Shown: piece after piece, positions 1-8,555 of the stretch | How positions within the stretch are numbered: position 1 is the first letter of the stretch | Layout of the letters: each line of letters starts with the position of its first letter | Position numbers and translations under genes: made by a program | Assembly (NCBI RefSeq): GCF_000763945.1 | Contig: NZ_JQFJ01000002.1 | Span: 992,001 to 1,056,000 of the forward strand | Length of the DNA stretch: 64,000 bases | Reading direction: 5' to 3' | Source: Sphingopyxis sp. MWB1 | GTDB lineage: Bacteria > Pseudomonadota > Alphaproteobacteria > Sphingomonadales > Sphingomonadaceae | The notes under the pieces: model-generated | The model's input: only the letters and a program-made list of their open reading frames with translations | Told to the model about the DNA's origin: nothing | Database searches by the model: none

Positions 1-83
1 ATGGCGAGCGCGGCGATGACTTCTTCACGGAGGACCGGATCATGGCGGGGATCCCGGGGGAGACCTGGGGGAAGATCGGTCAT
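1..83 (-). CDS. rsmH: 16S rRNA m4C1402 methyltransferase RsmH, N-terminal fragment
   Basis: Only the first 27 codons lie in the window; the gene runs off the left edge. The visible N-terminus contains HDPVLREEVIAAL, the conserved opening of RsmH (MraW), an S-adenosylmethionine-dependent methyltransferase that modifies C1402 of 16S rRNA. Its ATG (83-81) overlaps the mraZ stop codon as ATGA, so the two genes are probably translationally coupled. The order mraZ-rsmH is the standard opening of the bacterial division/cell-wall (dcw) cluster. Confidence is high because motif and position agree. Confidence 0.9.
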   Translation of the reverse strand, partial: MTDLPPGLPRDPRHDPVLREEVIAALA

Positions 84-580
84 TTCCGCCCCTTCCCCTT
101 CGTCTCTTGCCAGACGGCGGCAAGGCGCTTCAGCACCGGGTCCGCCTCAGCACATTCGGCCAAGGTGGGGAGCCACCAGATTTCAAAGCGGCGGCCCGAT
201 CCGACAAAGGCGGTCGCGCCCGCATCGCCCACCCGGTCGCGGTGGATGAAGCTGGGCAGGAAGCGCCCGCTGTCGTCGAGGGCGTAGGCCTCGGTATAGC
301 TGAAGCGTTTCTTGAACTCGGCATCTTCGTCGAAATCGCGGTCGCGCATCCGCGCGGTTTCGCGGTCGCGTTCGATTTCGCCGGTCAGCCGGTCATATTG
401 ATCCTGCCCATAGGCGACGAGACAGGGCAGTTTTTCGTGAAAACCGACCCAAAGCACGCGCTGGCCATCCGCATTGAGGGGCACATTGTTGCGGAATTGT
501 GAGGGCACGGCGATGCGCCCCTTGCCATCGATCGCGGCGAAGTTGGTGCCCGCAAACTGTCCGGGCGTCACAATCGCCAT
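80..580 (-). CDS. mraZ: Transcriptional regulator MraZ
   Basis: MraZ is a DNA-binding repressor of its own dcw operon and has an AbrB-like double fold. The 166-residue protein carries both family motifs: DGKGR at residues 18-22 and a degenerate DDSGR at 102-106. Length is slightly above the usual 140-150 because of a charged insert around residues 68-92 (many D, E and R). A G-rich ribosome-binding site lies just ahead of the ATG. The stop overlaps rsmH. Control by MraZ binding to the repeat array upstream at 706-740 is likely. Confidence 0.95.
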   Translation of the reverse strand: MAIVTPGQFAGTNFAAIDGKGRIAVPSQFRNNVPLNADGQRVLWVGFHEKLPCLVAYGQDQYDRLTGEIERDRETARMRDRDFDEDAEFKKRFSYTEAYALDDSGRFLPSFIHRDRVGDAGATAFVGSGRRFEIWWLPTLAECAEADPVLKRLAAVWQETKGKGRK

Positions 581-870
581 CGCTCTGCCCCCCTGTTTAC
601 GCGCCGATGGGCAAAACTTTCCTGACCCCGAAACCGCAGGATTTCAGGCCGAGTGACTCAGGCGGAGATTGCCCCTCTCCAACACCTGCCTACCAAGACT
701 CTATCGGGGTGAAAAGGGGAAATTTAGGGACAGATGGGGTCAAAAGGCCAAATTTGCAGCAAAAACGCCATGAATCATCCGCGAAGCGGGGTCAAGACAG
801 GGGAGATCGCGCCCGCCCCCTCGGGTGAACGCTTCAATGATCAGCAGATGAAGGGTGGCGGACCGGCAGG
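581..870. other. Gene-free region between mraZ and the DUF4350-like gene
   Basis: About 290 bases without a convincing gene. It must hold the mraZ promoter and contains the repeat array at 706-740. Short frames here have no ribosome-binding site or family resemblance. I see no clear terminator for the upstream minus-strand cluster, so read-through from that cluster into mraZ cannot be excluded. Confidence 0.5.
706..740. promoter_or_regulatory. Candidate MraZ-box array, four GGG repeats at 10-bp spacing
   Basis: On the plus strand, pentamers GGGGT (706-710), GGGGA (716-720), AGGGA (726-730) and GGGGT (736-740) recur at exactly 10 bp with 5-nt spacers. This is the architecture known for MraZ operators (short GGG-type direct repeats with 5-nt spacers). 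The array lies 126-160 bp upstream of the mraZ start. The G-rich strand is opposite to mraZ. Calling it the MraZ operator is inference from position and spacing. Confidence 0.6.
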
Positions 871-2013
871 TCAGGAGGAACGAGCGCTGATCCACAAGGG
901 GGTCAGCGGTGCGCGCGCCGCCGCCTCGCCCCATAAAAGGGCCGCGAGCCATTCCATCGTGTCAGCGCGGCGCAAATGGGCGGCCCCCGGCACCAGCGGC
1001 TGCCACAGCGGCGCAAAGAGCAGGTCGGCATCGCCCACCAGCCAGGCCTCGCCCCGGCCAATCGAACAATGAAGAATGCGCCGCTCGGCATAGCTGCGGC
1101 AGGCGGAGGGGAAATTTGTGAAGCCCCCCGCGCTGAACAGGCGCAGCCGCCGTTCGTTTGCATCCGCCTTCCTTTCCCCCTCCCCTTGCGGGGCCGCTCC
1201 CAGCTCGATCTGCCAATGGTCGAGCAAGGGCGTCAGAAGGCTGGTCACGGGCGGATTGCGTGGATTGCCGAGCGGATGCCGCGGAGGCCAGCTTGACAGA
1301 GCATCGGCAAGGATGACCGCGCGGCCCCCGCCGCGGACAAAGGCATCGACCGCGACCAGTTCATCAGGGGCAAGCGCACGCGGATGCGCCAACAACAGCG
1401 ATCCGGGGGGCGAAAGATTGGCAAGATTGTCCACAAGCCGCACCGGCCCCCATTTTTCGAGCCGCGCAAGCGCGGGCGCGTCGGCGGCTCCGGTCCGCAG
1501 CATATCCGCCAGATCGCCGTCGCCGCCTGCCCAGCGGAGCGGCAAAGCTGTCGCCATCGTCATGGGAGGCGCGGTGGTCGACGGAGGTAATGGCGCATAA
1601 AGCAGCGCAAGCAACGCCTGCCCCGCGATCAGCCAGACCAGGCTCAGCAAGGCGCCCCCCGCCCAGCGCCACCTACTATGGCCTTTCTGCGCCAGCCAAT
1701 CAGCCAGAAGAGCCGCGAAGACCGCTCCGACAGCGACCAGACCCAGCTGGAGGCCTGGCTGAAGCCAGTCAGTCCGTCCCGCCAGAGTGAAAGCAAGCAG
1801 TGCCTGGCCAGCAAGCAGGACGGCGATGGCCAGCAAAAGCATCCGCCAGCGCCGCCTCCGCCCACTCTTCCTCTCCCGGCAGGCCAGAAGGAACAGGGGC
1901 ACAAACAGCCAAGGGAAAACCAACGCCGGGTCAATGCGGCCCAGCAGGGCTTGCCCGCCCAGCGCCCAGCCAAGCAGCAGGGCCAGCAACGCCGTTGCCG
2001 CTACGCTTATCAT
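871..2013 (-). CDS. Membrane protein with GldG/DUF4350-like periplasmic domain
   Basis: A 380-residue protein. The N-terminal ~140 residues hold four or so hydrophobic segments (residues 4-22, 28-43, 57-75 and further ones to about 138), followed by a soluble domain. That domain has FVRGGGRAVILADA and GEAWLVGDADLL, typical of the glutamine-amidotransferase-like fold in GldG/DUF4350-type proteins that accompany ABC transporters. No ABC ATPase is adjacent here. It starts 5 bases after the stop of the small membrane protein upstream, so both are probably co-transcribed with the cysteine synthase gene. The biochemical function is unknown and the family call is moderate. Confidence 0.65.
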   Translation of the reverse strand: MISVAATALLALLLGWALGGQALLGRIDPALVFPWLFVPLFLLACRERKSGRRRRWRMLLLAIAVLLAGQALLAFTLAGRTDWLQPGLQLGLVAVGAVFAALLADWLAQKGHSRWRWAGGALLSLVWLIAGQALLALLYAPLPPSTTAPPMTMATALPLRWAGGDGDLADMLRTGAADAPALARLEKWGPVRLVDNLANLSPPGSLLLAHPRALAPDELVAVDAFVRGGGRAVILADALSSWPPRHPLGNPRNPPVTSLLTPLLDHWQIELGAAPQGEGERKADANERRLRLFSAGGFTNFPSACRSYAERRILHCSIGRGEAWLVGDADLLFAPLWQPLVPGAAHLRRADTMEWLAALLWGEAAARAPLTPLWISARSS

Positions 2014-2018
2014 CGGGG

Positions 2019-2420
2019 TCAGTTTTTCTGCGATTGGCGCGCGCGCTCCAATTCAGGGTCGGGTTCAAGGTCGGGCACCGTCGCCGCTGGCGGTGCCAAA
2101 GGCGGGGATCGCTCTGCCATATCCTCCTCCTCGCCCTTGGAAGCAGGCTGAACCCCCAGTTCTTCCAGCGGCGCGCTGGCGCTTTTGGGCGTATCGCCCG
2201 GCATTTTCACTTCGCTGGCTTCCACAGCATCTTTGGCGGCGCTTTCGCGCGCGCGGTCGCTGATCAATTCCGCCATGCCGACGAGAAGGAGAACGGTGAG
2301 CACCCCGGCAATGCCGATTTGCATGCGGCGCATCGTATCCTGTTCGGGCGTAGCCGCAGGCTGCGACGCGGGGGTCGCACGCGCCGATGGGCGGCTGGAG
2401 GAAGGGCGGACGTCGCTCAT
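2019..2420 (-). CDS. Small single-pass membrane protein, function unknown
   Basis: A 133-residue protein not recognised as a named family. It has a Ser/Pro/Ala-rich N-terminal tail (residues 1-30), one transmembrane helix around residues 34-50 (IGIAGVLTVLLLVGM), and a long acidic, proline-rich C-terminal tail with no Cys. The start overlaps the cysteine synthase stop by 4 bases (ATGA) and the stop lies 5 bases before the next gene, so it belongs to a three-gene transcription unit. A partner or membrane anchor for the downstream protein is plausible but unproved. Confidence 0.65.
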   Translation of the reverse strand: MSDVRPSSSRPSARATPASQPAATPEQDTMRRMQIGIAGVLTVLLLVGMAELISDRARESAAKDAVEASEVKMPGDTPKSASAPLEELGVQPASKGEEEDMAERSPPLAPPAATVPDLEPDPELERARQSQKN

Positions 2421-3391
2421 GCCGCGTCCAGCCCTTTAGCCGCGAGCCATTCGGGATTGTACAGCGTCGACAGATAGCGAAAGCCGCTGTCGCACAAAAT
2501 GGTCGCGATGCGCTTGCCCGGCCCCAATTGCCGCGCGAGCGCCATCGCGCCCGCGACATTGATCCCCGACGACAGCCCCAGGCACAGCCCCTCTTCGTCC
2601 AGCAGGCGGCGCACAACCGCCAGCCCTTCGGCGTCAGAAATGCGAAATTGCGTGTCAATCGGCGCGCCTTCGAGGTTGGCGGTAATACGGTTCTGCCCTA
2701 TCCCCTCGGCAACGCTCGATCCTTCGGCCTTAAGTTCACCACAACGATAATAATTATAAAGCCCCGCCCCATGCGGATCGGTCAGCGCGATCGTGATATC
2801 GGGGTTTTTCGCCTTCAGCCCCAGCCCAGTTCCCGCGATCGTACCGCCGGTCCCCGCGGCGCAGGTGAAACCGTCGATGCGCCCCTCCATCTGGTCCCAG
2901 ATTTCCTCGGCTGTGCCGCAGACGTGGGCTTTGCGATTGGCGATATTATCGAACTGATTCGCCCAGATGGCGTTTTCGGTTTCCTCGGCGATGCGGCGCG
3001 AGGTGTGGACGAAATGGCCGGGGTTGGCGAAGGGCGCGGGGGGGACCAGCACCAGTTCGGCCCCAAGGGCCCGGATTGTCGCCATTTTTTCGGCGCTCTG
3101 ATTGTCGGGCATGACAATGATCGTCTTGTAACCCAGCGCATTTCCGACCAGCGCGAGGCCGATACCGGTGTTACCCGCCGTCCCCTCGACAATGGTGCCG
3201 CCGGGGCGAAGCAGGCCATTTTCCTCTGCATCGCGCACAATATACAGCGCCGCGCGGTCTTTTACCGACCCGCCGGGGTTGGCATATTCGCACTTGCCCC
3301 AGATTTCGCAGCCGGTTTCCTCGCTCGGCCCTTTCAGCAGCACCAGCGGCGTATGGCCGATCAGGTCGAGACTTTGTTTCGCTATGGTCAT
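2417..3391 (-). CDS. cysK: Cysteine synthase A-type PLP enzyme
   Basis: Beta-replacement enzyme that makes cysteine from O-acetylserine and sulfide. The 324 residues match the fold-type II PLP family. K44 in NPGGSVKDR is the Schiff-base lysine, GTAGNTG (70-76) is the substrate loop, and GTGGTIAGT (180-188) is the phosphate loop. The sequence is closer to CysK than to cystathionine beta-synthase because no CBS domains follow. It is the first gene of a three-gene minus-strand unit, with a 4-base overlap to the next gene. The exact substrate cannot be read from sequence alone. Confidence 0.88.
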   Translation of the reverse strand: MTIAKQSLDLIGHTPLVLLKGPSEETGCEIWGKCEYANPGGSVKDRAALYIVRDAEENGLLRPGGTIVEGTAGNTGIGLALVGNALGYKTIIVMPDNQSAEKMATIRALGAELVLVPPAPFANPGHFVHTSRRIAEETENAIWANQFDNIANRKAHVCGTAEEIWDQMEGRIDGFTCAAGTGGTIAGTGLGLKAKNPDITIALTDPHGAGLYNYYRCGELKAEGSSVAEGIGQNRITANLEGAPIDTQFRISDAEGLAVVRRLLDEEGLCLGLSSGINVAGAMALARQLGPGKRIATILCDSGFRYLSTLYNPEWLAAKGLDAA

Positions 3392-3491
3392 GGCGCTGAT
3401 CTAGGACGCCGCCGGGACGGCTGCAAGACAGCTTCGCTTGGGAAGGGTCAAGCCAGCCCCCACGGAGGCGGGCACCCAAAAAGCATGGACG

Positions 3492-3526
3492 GGGGACTTG
3501 ATACTGTGACAGTATATCATTACTGA
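3492..3526 (+). promoter_or_regulatory. Candidate zinc-type (Zur-like) operator before the ZnuD-like gene
   Basis: An inverted repeat ATACTG-TGA-CAGTAT spans 3501-3515 and runs into TATCATTAC (3514-3522), 35 bases before the receptor ATG. Aligned with the palindrome at 43765-43779 upstream of the MerC-like gene, the stretch ACAGTATATCATTAC matches ACAATGTATCACTAC at 12 of 15 positions. Sharing between two metal-type genes suggests one regulator, most simply Zur. That assignment is inference. Confidence 0.45.
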
Positions 3527-3560
3527 CGCCCGCCGAACCCCATAGAGACAGGATTTCCCC

Positions 3561-5711
3561 ATGCGTTTGCCGAAACATCTCCCTTCCGCGACCGCCGGAC
3601 TCGCCCTCATTCTCGCCGCCCCCGCTTATGCCCAGCAGGCACCGCGCAGCGGCGGCGGCGACGATCTGCACACCGGCGATCCGATCATCGTCACCGCCCC
3701 CTATGTCCGCGACCTCGACATTTTGGGCAATATTTCGGTGCTCGAAGGCGATGAGCTCGCGCGCGACCTGCGCAGCCAGATCGGCGACACCCTGACACGG
3801 CAACCCGGCGTTTCCGCCACCAGCTTTTCGCCCGGCGCATCGCGCCCGGTGCTGCGCGGCTTTTCGGGCGAGCGCGTCCGCGTCCTCACCGATGGCATCG
3901 GCTCCATCGACGTATCGAACACCTCCGCCGACCATGCGGTCACCATCGACCCGCTGACCGTCTCACGCGTCGAAATTCTGCGCGGCCCTGCCGTGCTTTT
4001 GTTCGGCAGTCAGGCGATTGGCGGCGCGGTCAATCTGTTCGACCGCCGCATTCCCCGCAAAGTGCCGGAGGATCATGTCCATGTCGACGTGCTGGGCGGC
4101 TATGCCACCGCCGCCGACGACCGCAATGTCGGCGCATCGGTCGATGTCGCCCTCTCCTCCCAGATTGTCGCCCATGTCGATGGAAGCTGGCGCAAGACCG
4201 GCGACGTTCGCACCGGCGGCTATGTCTTTGCCCCCGGCCTGCGCGATGACCTTCTCCATCTCGCCGAACATGAGGCCGAGGAAGGCCATGACGAGGAAGC
4301 CGCCGAACTGACCGAACAGGCGAACAGCCGCGGCAAGGTCGCCAACACCGGCAGCGAAACCTGGACCGCCGCCGGCGGCCTGTCGCTGATCAATGACGGC
4401 GGCCAGCTTGGCATTTCCATCGCTTATTTCGACAGCAAATATGGCGTCCCCAGCCGCCCCGGCACCGAACATCATCATGGTGACGAGGATGAAGACGACC
4501 ATGATGACGATGATCATGATCACGAGCATGGCGAAGGCCCCGTCACCATCGGCCTCAAGCAATGGCGCGCCGATTTGCGCGGCGAAGTCGAATTGGGCGA
4601 CGGTCTTTTCGACAAGCTGCGTATTCGCGCGGGCTTTGCCGATTACAAGCATACCGAATTTGAAGGCGATGAAGTCGGCACCATCTTTACCAACAAGGGC
4701 GTCGAAGGACGGCTGGAGCTGGCGCAAAATGATCGCGGCGGCTGGCGCGGCGCAAGCGGGGTGCAATATAGCCACCGCGATTTTGACGCCGTGGGCGCCG
4801 AAGCCTTTGTTCCGCGCAACCTGACCGACCAGTTCGCGCTGTTCACCTTGCAGGAATGGTCGATAGGCGCGCTGGGGCTGGAAGCCGCCGCCCGCTATGA
4901 AAAGACCGATGTGCGCGCACCAACGCTGGGCATATCGCGCAATTTCGATACTTTTTCGGGCGCGCTCGGCGCCAGCTATGAAGTCATGCCGGGGGTGAAA
5001 ATCGCCCTGTCGGGCGCGCGGGCCGTGCGCGCGCCTTCAGCGGAAGAATTATTCTCCGACGGCCTGCATATCGCCACCCAAAGCTATGAGCTGGGCGACC
5101 CCGATCTGAAGCGTGAAGCCAGCTGGGGCGGCGAAGCCTCGGTCAAGGTGAACAGCGGCGGTTTCCACCTTGCGCTCGCGGCCTATTCCAACTGGTTCGA
5201 CGATTTCATCTATTCGGCGGCGACCGGCGAGGAAGAGGATGAACTGCCGGTGTTCCAATATTATCAGCGCGACGCGCGCGTCTGGGGCTTTGAAGCCGAA
5301 GCGAGCGCACGACTGGCCGAAATCGGCGGCTTTGCTATCGTCGGCGATGTAACTGCCGATATGACCCGCGCGAAAATCCGCGGGGGCGCCGACCAGAATG
5401 TGCCGCGCATCCCGCCGCTGCGCATCCTGGGCGGCCTCGAAGCCCAAGGCGACCGGATCGACGCGCGCGCCGAGGTTGAATGGACCGACGACCAGACGCG
5501 CATCGCGCCGCATGAAACGCCGACCAAGGGCTTTACGCTGGTCAATGCCTCAATCAGCTGGCGTCCGCTGCCCAGCAGCGACAATCTGACGCTGATGCTG
5601 TCAGCGAACAATATTTTCGACGTCGAAGCGCGGCGCCACGCCAGCTTTACCAAGGATTATGTTCCGCTCGCGGGCCGCGATTTCCGCATCACCGCGCGGG
5701 CAAGCTTCTGA
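3561..5711 (+). CDS. TonB-dependent outer-membrane receptor, ZnuD-like (zinc)
   Basis: Outer-membrane gated channel of 716 residues that imports a ligand using TonB-ExbBD energy. It has a signal peptide (residues 1-24, cleavage near AYA-QQ), a plug domain containing VLRGFSGERVRVLTDG, and a C-terminal barrel ending in Phe. A loop near residues 301-324 is packed with His, Asp and Glu, and a second acidic/His patch lies near 234-252. Such loops are characteristic of ZnuD-type zinc receptors. A shared metal-type operator lies just upstream. Zinc is the best guess; copper or another metal is possible. Confidence 0.8.
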   Translation: MRLPKHLPSATAGLALILAAPAYAQQAPRSGGGDDLHTGDPIIVTAPYVRDLDILGNISVLEGDELARDLRSQIGDTLTRQPGVSATSFSPGASRPVLRGFSGERVRVLTDGIGSIDVSNTSADHAVTIDPLTVSRVEILRGPAVLLFGSQAIGGAVNLFDRRIPRKVPEDHVHVDVLGGYATAADDRNVGASVDVALSSQIVAHVDGSWRKTGDVRTGGYVFAPGLRDDLLHLAEHEAEEGHDEEAAELTEQANSRGKVANTGSETWTAAGGLSLINDGGQLGISIAYFDSKYGVPSRPGTEHHHGDEDEDDHDDDDHDHEHGEGPVTIGLKQWRADLRGEVELGDGLFDKLRIRAGFADYKHTEFEGDEVGTIFTNKGVEGRLELAQNDRGGWRGASGVQYSHRDFDAVGAEAFVPRNLTDQFALFTLQEWSIGALGLEAAARYEKTDVRAPTLGISRNFDTFSGALGASYEVMPGVKIALSGARAVRAPSAEELFSDGLHIATQSYELGDPDLKREASWGGEASVKVNSGGFHLALAAYSNWFDDFIYSAATGEEEDELPVFQYYQRDARVWGFEAEASARLAEIGGFAIVGDVTADMTRAKIRGGADQNVPRIPPLRILGGLEAQGDRIDARAEVEWTDDQTRIAPHETPTKGFTLVNASISWRPLPSSDNLTLMLSANNIFDVEARRHASFTKDYVPLAGRDFRITARASF

Positions 5712-5726
5712 GGCTTCTCCCCTCCT

Positions 5727-5751
5727 CCCCCTCCCGACAAGCGGGAGGGGG
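5727..5751. repeat. GC-rich hairpin between convergent genes
   Basis: Perfect 10-base arms CCCCCTCCCG (5727-5736) and CGGGAGGGGG (5742-5751) with a 5-base loop. It lies between the convergent znuD-like and fabG genes and may stop transcription from both sides, although no long T-tract follows. A near-identical stem occurs at 63577-63598, so this is a dispersed repeat rather than a dedicated terminator. Confidence 0.6.
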
Positions 5752-5774
5752 CCGGAGAGAATTTACCCTATCGT

Positions 5775-6518
5775 TTACGAGAGCATCGCCATGCCGCCGT
5801 TCACATGCAGCGTCTGGCCGGTAACATAGCCTGCTTCCTTCGACGCCAGATAGACGACGGCAGCGGCGATATCCTCACCCTCACCCATGCGGCCCGCCGG
5901 AATGCGCTGATTGAGCGCTTCCTTTTGGGCGTCGGGCAGGTCAGCGGTCATGGCCGTCGCGATAAAACCGGGGGCGACGCAGTTTACGGTGACGCCGCGC
6001 GTCGCCAGTTCCTGCGCCAGCGCCTTGGTCATGCCGGTAACGCCCGCCTTGGACGCGGCATAATTGGCCTGCCCCGGATTGCCGGTGGCGCCAACGACGC
6101 TGGTGATCGACACGATGCGGCCAAAGCGCGCCTTCATCATCGGTTTGGCGGCGGCGCGGGCGAGGCGGAAATTGGCCTCCAGATTGATGCGGATCACATC
6201 ATTCCATTCGTCATCCTTCATCCGCATGATCAGATTGTCGCGGGTAACCCCGGCATTGTTGACGAGAATATCGAGCTTCCCGCCCAGCGCCTCGACCGCC
6301 GAGGGAACCAGCGCATCAACCGCCGCCGCATCGCCAAGGTTGCACGGCAAGGCGACATGATCGCCGCCAAGCCCGTCGCGAAAGGCCGCGAGCTTGTCGG
6401 CATTGGACCCCGAAACTGCCAACCGCGCGCCCTGCGCGGCAAGCGCCTTGGCAATGGCGGAACCGATACCGCCCGAGGCGCCGGTAACAAGGGCGGTCAT
6501 GCCGGTGAGATCGAACAT
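5775..6518 (-). CDS. fabG: 3-oxoacyl-[acyl-carrier-protein] reductase FabG
   Basis: NADPH-dependent reduction of 3-ketoacyl-ACP in fatty-acid elongation; cytosolic short-chain dehydrogenase. The 247-residue protein has the Rossmann motif TGASGGIG (12-19), NNAG (87-90), and catalytic S140, Y153 and K157 (YAASK). C-terminal YVTGQTLHVNGGM is typical of FabG. It starts 22 bases after fabD, so the two form a fatty-acid synthesis operon. No acpP follows; the convergent receptor gene ends the unit. Confidence 0.95.
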   Translation of the reverse strand: MFDLTGMTALVTGASGGIGSAIAKALAAQGARLAVSGSNADKLAAFRDGLGGDHVALPCNLGDAAAVDALVPSAVEALGGKLDILVNNAGVTRDNLIMRMKDDEWNDVIRINLEANFRLARAAAKPMMKARFGRIVSITSVVGATGNPGQANYAASKAGVTGMTKALAQELATRGVTVNCVAPGFIATAMTADLPDAQKEALNQRIPAGRMGEGEDIAAAVVYLASKEAGYVTGQTLHVNGGMAMLS

Positions 6519-6540
6519 AATTTCGTTCCTTATTTCTGAA

Positions 6541-7479
6541 TTAAAGCGTTTTGAGCAATGCCTCGATATCGTCCATCGACAGCAGGCTCACCGTCTCGAC
6601 CTCGCCGGTCGCGCTGCGCTTGACCATGGGGGAGAGGACCTTGCCGCCGAATTCGACGAAATGCGTCACGCCGATTTCTTCCATCGCGCCCACGCTTTCG
6701 CGCCAGCGGACGCGGCCGGTGACCTGTTCGACCAGGCGTTCGCGAATTTCGCCGGCATCGCTGATCGGGCCGGCGGTGACATTGGCGATGACGGGGACCA
6801 GCGGCGCGGCGGGCGGGTTTGCGCCCAGCGCCTCGGCCATCGCATCGGCGGCAGGTTGCATCAGCGGGCAGTGGAAGGGCGCCGAAACGGGCAGCAACAC
6901 ACCCCGCTTGATGCCATAATCCTTCACCATCGCGACCGCGCGTTCGACCGCGCCCTTGTGGCCAGAGATGACAACCTGCGAGGGGTCATTGTCATTGGCG
7001 ACGGTGCAGACTTCGCCTTCGGCCGCCGCATCGGCCAGCTTTTGCGCGGTGTCGATATCGGCGCCAAGCAGCGCGGCCATGGCGCCGACGCCGACGGGCA
7101 CCGCCGCCTGCATCGCCTGCCCACGCTTTTTCAAAAGGCGCGCGGTGGTGGCAACGTCGAAGGCGCCCGCCGCGCACAGCGCGCTATATTCGCCAAGGCT
7201 GTGCCCCGCGACATAATCGGCCTTTGCCGCCAGCGTCACCCCGCCTTCCTTTTCGAGCACGCGCAAGGTGGCGACGGCATTGGCCATGATTGCAGGCTGG
7301 GCATTTTCGGTAAGGGTCAGTTCGCTTTCCGGCCCCTCGCTCATCAGCTTGAAGAGATGCTGGCCAAGGGCGTCGTCGACTTCCTGAAACAGTTCGCGGG
7401 CGACGCTCGACGCATCGGCAAGCGCCTTGCCCATGCCGACCGACTGGCTGCCCTGACCCGGAAAGATGAATGCGCGCAT
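6541..7479 (-). CDS. fabD: Malonyl-CoA:ACP transacylase FabD
   Basis: Transfers malonyl from CoA to acyl-carrier protein, supplying extender units for fatty-acid synthesis. The 312 residues begin with FIFPGQGSQ, carry the nucleophile in GHSLGE (S94), and have the partner histidine in SAPFHCPLM near residue 203. Length is normal. It precedes fabG on the same strand. The LD-carboxypeptidase gene lies 77 bases upstream in the same direction, so co-transcription with it is possible but not shown. Confidence 0.96.
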   Translation of the reverse strand: MRAFIFPGQGSQSVGMGKALADASSVARELFQEVDDALGQHLFKLMSEGPESELTLTENAQPAIMANAVATLRVLEKEGGVTLAAKADYVAGHSLGEYSALCAAGAFDVATTARLLKKRGQAMQAAVPVGVGAMAALLGADIDTAQKLADAAAEGEVCTVANDNDPSQVVISGHKGAVERAVAMVKDYGIKRGVLLPVSAPFHCPLMQPAADAMAEALGANPPAAPLVPVIANVTAGPISDAGEIRERLVEQVTGRVRWRESVGAMEEIGVTHFVEFGGKVLSPMVKRSATGEVETVSLLSMDDIEALLKTL

Positions 7480-7556
7480 GACCCTGTTCCTCTATCGTCG
7501 CTCCCCGCAAAGGGCGGGGGCGGTTGCTATTCTCACATGTTGCGCCGCCTATTCGC

Positions 7557-8384
7557 TCACTCCGCGCGATGCAAGCCGAAGGGCACCACCTTATTCGCCG
7601 CGTCATGGCCTATGTCCGCCCGGCCCAGCCACGGGATGGCGCAACGCTCGCACCAATGGCGCGCGATCTCCTCCGCCTCCATGCCAAAGGGACGGTCATT
7701 TTCCGGGATATCGCTGACCCGGCCCAGCCGCAGCCCCGCCAGCCCGCGCGGGCCAAGCGTCGAGGCGACATGGAAGAAGGCGCGGTCGAAGGCGTAGAGA
7801 TATTCGCTGACCTCCTCGACGATCAGCACATGGCCCGCAAGATCGGGTTCGAGCGGGGTGCCGAGCAGCATCGACAAGGTCATCAGGTTGAAGGCGGCGT
7901 GACGCGCGCCATGCGCCAGCGCACCCTCGCACGCGGCCGGATCGCGGGCGACGAGCCAGTCGAGCGCCCGCGTGACGGCGGCATCGCCGCCCTCGCGGCG
8001 AATATCGGCGACCATCGGTCCATGGGCGACATGGTCGAAACCCTCACGATAAAGGGCGGCGAGCAAATTGCCCTGATCCGAATAGCCAAGGAAAGCCTTG
8101 CCGCGCGCGGCATCAGTCATCGCGCGCACCGCATCCTCGGCAATACGGCAGGCGCCATAGCCGCCGCGCGCAAACCAGATGGCGTCGATATCGGGGCGGT
8201 TCGCCATTTCAACCAGCGCCGCGAAACGATGCCCGTCCTCGCCCGCGAAATGGCCGTGGACCGCGAAGCATTGCTCATCAAAGACCAGCTCAACCTCGGG
8301 ATAGCCGATGCTGGCAATTGCACGCACCGCCTCTGCATCATCGGGCAATATGGGGGTTGAGGGGGCGACTATTCCGATACGCAT
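7557..8384 (-). CDS. ldcA: LD-carboxypeptidase, peptidase family S66
   Basis: Cleaves the terminal D-alanine from murein tetrapeptides in the cytoplasm during peptidoglycan recycling. From the chosen start it has 275 residues, with RGGYG (73-77) and nucleophile S102 in GYSD, both S66 signatures; Glu and His partners lie in the C-terminal half (VEEVSEY and ADIGHD). The ATG at 8384 is preferred over one 24 bases upstream because AGGAAAG precedes it at good spacing and the protein then opens directly with MRIGIVAPS. It is divergent from mpl at 8556, a matching recycling enzyme. Confidence 0.88.
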   Translation of the reverse strand: MRIGIVAPSTPILPDDAEAVRAIASIGYPEVELVFDEQCFAVHGHFAGEDGHRFAALVEMANRPDIDAIWFARGGYGACRIAEDAVRAMTDAARGKAFLGYSDQGNLLAALYREGFDHVAHGPMVADIRREGGDAAVTRALDWLVARDPAACEGALAHGARHAAFNLMTLSMLLGTPLEPDLAGHVLIVEEVSEYLYAFDRAFFHVASTLGPRGLAGLRLGRVSDIPENDRPFGMEAEEIARHWCERCAIPWLGRADIGHDAANKVVPFGLHRAE

Positions 8385-8402
8385 TGTCCACTTTCCTGTG
8401 AT

Positions 8403-8476
8403 CGTCACCCCGGACTTGATCCGGGCCCACCAGAACAGCGCCGGACAATGGACCCCGGATCAAGTCCGAGGTGACG
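8403..8476. repeat. Palindromic repeat, family A, copy 1
   Basis: Inverted repeat whose arms are variants of CGTCACCCCGGACTTGATCC, closing at GTGACG (8471-8476). It lies between the divergent ldcA and mpl genes. Related copies are at 49846-49918, 60371-60443 and 61051-61114. It resembles REP/BIME-type repeats and has no coding capacity of its own. Confidence 0.85.
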
Positions 8477-8555
8477 GCGAGGCTGACTGCGGCGCTTTCC
8501 TGCATGGACATGCACCGCAGTTGCAAAGCCGTCGCCAAGGCCATATCGCGGGGCC

